A program made the position numbers and the translations under genes. The notes under the pieces were generated by a model that saw only the letters and a program-made list of their open reading frames with translations, had not been told where the DNA came from and did no database searches. Below are positions 15,020-17,730 of a stretch of 17,730 nucleotides of DNA, piece after piece. Positions within the stretch are counted from its first letter, which is position 1. Each line of letters begins with the position of its first letter. Source of the DNA: Candidatus Parcubacteria bacterium (GTDB lineage: Bacteria; Patescibacteriota; Minisyncoccia; Phycocordibacterales; SBAW01); NCBI GenBank assembly GCA_014379165.1, contig JACMMG010000045.1, positions 1-17,730 on the forward strand, read 5' to 3'.

Positions 15020-15091
15020 GGTGCCTATCCGGATTTGAACCGGAATTGACTCCTCCACAGGGAGCAGTGTTAACCATTACACTATAGGCAC
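15020..15091 (-). tRNA. tRNA-His (anticodon GTG)
   Basis: Folded by hand on the minus strand: acceptor GTGCCTA/TAGGCAC, T8, A9, D-stem GTGT/ACAC, anticodon stem GCTCC/GGAGT with loop CTGTGGA (anticodon GTG, T33 present), short variable loop, T-stem TCCGG/CCGGA with loop TTCAAAT. A G lies just before position 1 (complement of 15092) and the discriminator is C, matching the G-1:C73 identity pair of tRNA-His. CCA is not encoded: the bases after C73 are CAA. The first 15 bases are shared with the end of the HNH gene. Confidence 0.95.
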
Positions 15092-15580
15092 CATGAGCTT
15101 ATCCCGCTCTTGAGGGTAGCGGTGGACAAGATGGTGGCAATTATGGCAAAGATACACAAGATTTTCAACAGAATTATTTTTTCTGTTTTTATCGATGTGA
15201 TGAACTGCAATGACGCGAAAATCTTTCGTCTTGCATAATGTACAGATTTTTTTCACTCCTTGACGGCTCAATACCGTGCGATACGAAGCTTTCCCGTCTT
15301 TGTAATTAGCGTGCTTGTCACCAACATATAGCTGATTCCTCCAGAGCGTCTGGCAGCTTTTGGTGCAAAAGTAATTACCGCTCTTCGAGCGTTCCATCAT
15401 TCGTGGCGCTCGGTACACTTTCTTACCGCACTGGAAACAAAGCACTTCCTTCCCTTTTTTCAGGGAAAGCTGCGAGCACTTTCGAGAACAGTACTTGGCG
15501 AAACCATACGCGACGTGAGAAGGTTTGGCATAAAACACTTTTGAACATTCGCCGCAACGTCGCTTAACCATAGCCCTCAT
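15077..15580 (-). CDS. HNH endonuclease with zinc-ribbon repeats
   Basis: A 167-residue free-standing HNH nuclease. The C-terminal HNH core is VHHIDKNRKNNSVENLVYLCHNCHH (126-150), with catalytic H127/H128, N140 and zinc cysteines C113/C116 and C145/C148. Two Cys-type fingers precede it: C9/C12/C31/C35 and C48/C51/C72/C76, likely for DNA binding, linked by GDKHANYKDGKASYRTVL. Such genes are often selfish or parts of mobile elements. The last five codons (MVPIV) and the TAA stop lie inside the tRNA-His gene, so the tRNA D-arm supplies the stop. Start ATG 15580; ATG 15571 is possible. Confidence 0.92.
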   Translation of the reverse strand: MRAMVKRRCGECSKVFYAKPSHVAYGFAKYCSRKCSQLSLKKGKEVLCFQCGKKVYRAPRMMERSKSGNYFCTKSCQTLWRNQLYVGDKHANYKDGKASYRTVLSRQGVKKICTLCKTKDFRVIAVHHIDKNRKNNSVENLVYLCHNCHHLVHRYPQERDKLMVPIV

Positions 15581-15604
15581 TTTACCATGAACAGGCTTTA
15601 CAAC

Positions 15605-15625
15605 GGGTTCTGAAACTCAGAATCC
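15605..15625 (+). other. Hairpin between the DUF475 and HNH genes
   Basis: GGGTTCTGA-aac-TCAGAATCC forms a 9-bp stem with one G-U pair in the plus-strand RNA; on minus the same position is an A-C mismatch. It lies between the DUF475 stop and the HNH start. No U-tract follows on either strand, so it is not a convincing terminator. Confidence 0.4.
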
Positions 15626-15640
15626 TGTCTTAAACCGCGT

Positions 15641-16633
15641 CTAGATAGTGCTACTTCGCAATGCTCTGCGTGAGGAGATATATGCGAGCGTTACGAAGAC
15701 AAGCCCGATGAGACCAATAACCGCTTCCGGAATATGAATGACAAGCCCGGCGAGCATGGAGAGCGCAAGGCCGAATATAGCCCAGTGTGCACCGTGCTCA
15801 AGATACAGTAAGGTCTCGAGAGTCTTTTTGCGCACCAAATACACGGTAATGGTACGAACAAAGAACGCGCCGATGCCTAAGCCGACAAAAATAATTGGTA
15901 TGACGGTCGTAAGAGCAAATGCGCCGACAACACCGTCGAGCGAAAAAGCTGCATCAAGAATGTTGAGATACACAAAGAGTACTGCGCCCGTTTTTGTAAC
16001 AGTTGCCGCGGTGTGCTCCATGTGAAGCGAGTTAGCAATCCCCTGAATGACGATGAAAAGGAGTATACCGATACATCCTGCCGCCAAGACCGGCCCTTGT
16101 GGTGCATGAGCAACATACGAAAGCCAGAGAATCGTGGACAGGGCGAGCGCAAGCTCTATGGCTTCTATTCTCCCCCACCGCGCAAGACGAGTCTCCACTA
16201 TTGAAAGCCAGTGCACTTTTTTGCCTACATCGAAGAAATACTTCAGCGACACCATAAGCAGGAATGCGCCGCCGAAGGCACTAATAAGCGGCGTGGCTTC
16301 CGAAAGGAGTCTGCTGTATTCCTCAGGGTTTTCAAATGCAAGAATGGCCGCAGTGATAGGCGAAACAACCGCCGCAATACTTACGATAAGTGCAGGAAGT
16401 ATGAGCCGTGTACCGAATACCGCCAGAAGAATACCCCATGTGAGGAACCGCCGCTGCCATTTCTCGCTCATTTGTGCGAGAACTTTTGCGTTAACAACGG
16501 CGTTGTCAAACGAGAGCGTTACCTCAAGTATGGAGAGTAGGCCTGCAAGAAGGAACGCCGCCCATCCGCCCCAAACAAAGACGGCACCGAGCGCAACAAG
16601 TGAAATAATTGTCGGGGCGATAAAAAGCTTCAT
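15641..16633 (-). CDS. DUF475 / TerC-like integral membrane protein
   Basis: A 330-residue membrane protein with about nine hydrophobic segments. Two inverted-repeat-like signatures hold membrane acidic residues: EVTLSFDNAVVNA (37-49) and LDAAFSLDGVVGAFALT (226-242), as in DUF475 and the wider TerC/LysE group. Relatives in that group are linked to manganese or other metal export and tellurium resistance; the DUF475 substrate itself is not established. ATG 16633 is chosen over a longer in-frame reading to 16774 because the extra part translates a hairpin. An extended -10 (TGC then TATTCT, complement of 16641-16646) lies 7 nt before ATG, suggesting a leaderless message. No yybP-ykoY-type riboswitch signature was found upstream. 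Confidence 0.9.
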   Translation of the reverse strand: MKLFIAPTIISLVALGAVFVWGGWAAFLLAGLLSILEVTLSFDNAVVNAKVLAQMSEKWQRRFLTWGILLAVFGTRLILPALIVSIAAVVSPITAAILAFENPEEYSRLLSEATPLISAFGGAFLLMVSLKYFFDVGKKVHWLSIVETRLARWGRIEAIELALALSTILWLSYVAHAPQGPVLAAGCIGILLFIVIQGIANSLHMEHTAATVTKTGAVLFVYLNILDAAFSLDGVVGAFALTTVIPIIFVGLGIGAFFVRTITVYLVRKKTLETLLYLEHGAHWAIFGLALSMLAGLVIHIPEAVIGLIGLVFVTLAYISSRRALRSSTI

Positions 16634-16663
16634 AAAAATGAGAATAGCATAAAATACAAAGAG

Positions 16664-16695
16664 AAAGGCGACCCGTCTCGTACGTGGTCGCCTTT
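16664..16695. terminator. 10-bp perfect hairpin upstream of the DUF475 gene
   Basis: AAAGGCGACC (16664-16673) and GGTCGCCTTT (16686-16695) are perfect reverse complements with a 12-nt loop. On plus it is followed by a fourth T; on minus by CTCTTTGTATTTT. It could terminate anything transcribed leftward from the 16700-16935 region and so insulate the DUF475 gene. Confidence 0.55.
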
Positions 16696-16935
16696 TGAGC
16701 AACCACCAAAGGTCACTCACTACTAGTAATGTCGTGCACAACGTGTGCCGCGACGAAAGAACATCAAGGTGCATGTCGAACGCAAACGCGCAAAAGCGTG
16801 GGAGGTTAACCTCCGCTCATTTGGTTGCTGCTACCGCAAAAATCGGTGCAAGCTAGACAAGCCCTTACTCCAAGTATCGCATGGATTATTTTTATGCAAA
16901 ATAGTTGTGCACAGGAGTTTTATATAAAAGTATTA
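16696..16935. other. Gene-free stretch with a 14-bp palindrome
   Basis: No convincing protein gene on either strand. It contains the perfect palindrome GGAGGTTAACCTCC (16801-16814), a small stem GTCG...CGAC enclosing GCAC/GTGC near 16732-16755, and an AT-rich part near 16885-16935. It lies between the terminator of the small Trp-rich gene and the DUF475 gene. It may be an operator region or a small untranslated RNA; nothing recognisable is seen. Confidence 0.4.
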
Positions 16936-16959
16936 GGGCCGCTGCTTGCGCAACGGCCC
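16936..16959 (-). terminator. Terminator-like hairpin after the Trp-rich gene
   Basis: On minus GGGCCG-T-TGC-GCAA-GCA-G-CGGCCC forms a 10-position stem (one T-G wobble) capped by a GCAA tetraloop of the GNRA type, followed by an AU-rich stretch with UUUU. It lies 63 nt after the stop of the 17023-17337 gene. Confidence 0.6.
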
Positions 16960-17022
16960 CTTGAGATCTTTTCGGCGCTCTATTTCCGATTGGGGGTTCC
17001 TAGGCCGCAGGACGAACATATG

Positions 17023-17337
17023 TCAGGCGGGCTCTCCCTTGAGCCACTGTCTAACATCCCAGCGCGTGACGTGGTACCACCACCATATCCGTTCTCGGAG
17101 ATATATGAAACGGGGCATCCATTTGGGGCGCCCGCTCCGTCCCTCAATACCCCCGCGCCAGTAGGGAAAGGATAGCGCGACGCCTCCTTCCCAGAGGAAG
17201 CGTGTCGCCTCCTCCGCCTCCTCGAGGGAGTTATAGAGACGCTTGAAGATGCGCGGGTAGCGCATCCGGAGGTCGGCGGTGAGCTGCGCCTCGTCGCCAG
17301 CATCATTTGGGTGCCAGGCAGTCGGATAGTATTTCAC
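17023..17337 (-). CDS. Small Trp-rich protein of unknown function
   Basis: 104 residues; I do not recognise a family. It has nine tryptophans, including an IWWWYH cluster (83-88), and many Arg and Tyr. No signal peptide, membrane segment or Cys pair is apparent. The middle (EEAEEATRFLWEGG) looks helical, and the end (RWDVRQWLKGEPA) is basic. It is supported as real by its signals: GTG start at 17337 with a strong SD, GGAGG ending 7 nt upstream (complement of 17345-17349); a perfect-consensus promoter; and a terminator-like hairpin. The coding part is visibly richer in G+C than the AT-rich sequence on both sides. It is monocistronic. The role is unknown; a DNA- or RNA-binding accessory protein is only a guess from charge and aromatic content. 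Confidence 0.72.
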   Translation of the reverse strand: MKYYPTAWHPNDAGDEAQLTADLRMRYPRIFKRLYNSLEEAEEATRFLWEGGVALSFPYWRGGIEGRSGRPKWMPRFIYLRERIWWWYHVTRWDVRQWLKGEPA

Positions 17338-17408
17338 CTTATTCCCTCCAATCCGCTGAAACCGGCGGAAACGGTTGACGCTTGTGCGCCTAAATCAAAC
17401 AGCATTCA
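17338..17408 (-). promoter_or_regulatory. Leader of the Trp-rich gene with competing hairpins
   Basis: About 70 nt of untranslated RNA between the predicted start point and GTG. Two mutually exclusive 5-bp hairpins are possible: minus AACCG/CGGTT (17376-17372 with 17364-17360) or TCCGC/GCGGA (17369-17365 with 17356-17352). The second ends 2 nt before the SD. This could expose or occlude the ribosome site. The stems are short, so the evidence is modest. Confidence 0.4.
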
Positions 17409-17414
17409 CTCTTA

Positions 17415-17443
17415 ATTATACACCCAAATGTACATTTTGTCAA
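17415..17443 (-). promoter_or_regulatory. Consensus sigma70 promoter with palindromic operator in its spacer
   Basis: Read on minus: TTGACA (17443-17438), exactly 17 nt, TATAAT (17420-17415), all twelve consensus bases matched. The spacer contains the perfect 12-bp palindrome AAATGTACATTT (17426-17437), directly abutting the -35 and ending 5 bp before the -10, an ideal place for a dimeric repressor. Confidence 0.85.
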
Positions 17444-17456
17444 GTATAAAAATAAG

Positions 17457-17705
17457 GGGTTTTAGGAAGAGGAATCTCACTCCTGGGCGCAAAGCCGCCC
17501 TTACAAACCTTACAGGTTCAGTACACCTTTTGGATACTTTCTTCGAAAGTCTCTCAAAAGGTCTTGCGCTGCTTCCAGTAGTCGCAGCTCACCCCTCGGT
17601 TTGTATGTTCCGCCACGGGGAGCTAGTCACTCCCCGACCCCCTGACATGTGAGAATCCTCTAGCGCAATCAAAAATCACCGACACATGGCCGATGATTTT
17701 TGTTT
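17457..17705 (+). ncRNA. Candidate structured noncoding RNA (strand uncertain, plus favoured)
   Basis: Positions 17468-17480 and 17649-17661 pair over 13 positions with a single A-A mismatch, closing a domain of 194 nt. Inside are GGGCG/CGCCC (17485-17500); a long-range ACAAACC (17503-17509) with GGTTTGT (17598-17604); within that a two-part hairpin ACCTTTTG/CAAAAGGT (17525-17532, 17555-17562) enclosing ACTTTC-ttc-GAAAGT, and GCTGC/GCAGC (17568-17588); then CGGGGAG-ctagtca-CTCCCCG (17616-17636). Open reading frames here look spurious. Plus is favoured because an AT-rich TATAAA (17445-17450) precedes it and a T-tract terminator (17671-17701) follows. I find no SRP, RNase P, tmRNA or riboswitch signature. 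A MITE with terminal inverted repeats is the alternative. Confidence 0.55.
17671..17701. terminator. Bidirectional terminator between the RNA element and a tRNA
   Basis: AAAAATCA and TGATTTTT form an 8-bp stem around an imperfect inner stem. The A/T-rich arms give a T-tract on both strands, so it can end the minus-strand tRNA (8 nt away) and a plus-strand RNA from the left. Confidence 0.75.
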
Positions 17706-17708
17706 GGG

Positions 17709-17730
17709 TGCCCGGGAGAGGACTCGAACC
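17709..17730 (-). tRNA. 3' end of a tRNA (cut by the window edge)
   Basis: On minus GGTTCGAGTCC (T-arm with TTCGAGT loop) continues into CTCT and the acceptor strand CCCGGGC, then A at position 73. The next bases are CCC, so CCA is not encoded. The implied 5' end GCCCGGG with A73 would fit tRNA-Leu among others, but the anticodon lies outside the window. Confidence 0.85.

Noticed and set aside
16634..16774. N-terminal extension of the DUF475 protein by 47 residues
   Set aside because: It translates a perfect 10-bp hairpin, and the family pattern starts at MKLFIAP; a -10 element lies just before ATG 16633.
16634..16940. Mn-sensing yybP-ykoY riboswitch upstream of the DUF475 gene
   Set aside because: Expected from relatives, but its conserved loop sequences are not found on the minus strand.
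17485..17509. Resemblance to a c-di-GMP-I riboswitch (GCAAAGCC followed by an ACC stretch)
   Set aside because: The upstream GGGCAAACC element and the GNRA tetraloop helix of that class are missing, and no gene follows on plus.
17540..17640. Possible SRP RNA (GGAAGCAGC on minus)
   Set aside because: The conserved TCAGG strand opposite GGAA is not in place, and the GCTGC/GCAGC hairpin does not form the domain IV loop.
17428..17652. Open reading frame of 74 codons on plus across the RNA element
   Set aside because: It runs through every predicted stem, has no SD, and its composition looks random.
17468..17661. Retron msr-msd RNA, because of the terminal inverted repeats
   Set aside because: No reverse transcriptase is present; the only adjacent gene is the 104-residue Trp-rich protein.

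Overview
The window reads as chromosomal DNA from a small-genome bacterium, most likely a Patescibacteria/CPR lineage such as Parcubacteria. The grounds are short, tightly packed housekeeping genes, an IleRS of the eukaryote-like class, a DUF2914 membrane protein, a membrane-anchored SIMPL protein, a DsbA-like protein, a DUF475 membrane protein, and few Shine-Dalgarno sites. This is inference from gene content; no marker tree was possible. Almost everything lies on the minus strand. folA is the only confident plus-strand protein gene, and a structured RNA near the right edge may also be on plus.

Positions 1-9465 (minus, listed in transcription order): CYTH protein, dcd, thyA, tmk, glyA, a Pif1-like helicase with a C-terminal helix-turn-helix, a DUF2914 membrane protein, argS and the start of ileS. 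dcd-thyA-tmk-glyA plus the divergent folA (9541-10041, plus) form a near-complete dTTP/folate module. Dcd (probably the dUMP-forming kind) makes dUMP, ThyA methylates it, FolA regenerates THF, GlyA recharges it to methylene-THF, and Tmk phosphorylates dTMP. dcd is clearly richer in A+T than its neighbours.

Positions 10049-12430 (minus): secE, nusG, rplK and a cyanophycin-synthetase-like ATP-grasp gene. secE has a promoter that fires straight into a hairpin/U-tract. The nusG stop codon sits inside a 12-bp inverted repeat. rplK has a GC-rich structured leader and an altered thiostrepton-site proline motif; rplA does not follow it.

Positions 12524-16633 (minus): SIMPL protein, DsbA-like protein, mscL, a two-helix membrane protein with a heptad coiled-coil repeat, tRNA-His(GTG), an HNH nuclease whose last codons lie inside the tRNA-His gene, and a DUF475 membrane protein.

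Positions 16634-17730: a different texture. A small Trp-rich protein of unknown function has a perfect TTGACA-17-TATAAT promoter whose spacer is exactly filled by a 12-bp palindrome, a structured leader, a strong SD and a terminator. Beside it, 17468-17661 can fold into a multibranched RNA closed by a 13-position stem, followed by a bidirectional terminator and the 3' end of a tRNA cut by the window edge. This RNA/small-protein pair is the best candidate for something undescribed.

Several genes (ileS, the DUF2914 gene, folA, the DUF475 gene) have a -10-like hexamer only 6-8 nt before ATG, suggesting leaderless or near-leaderless mRNAs.
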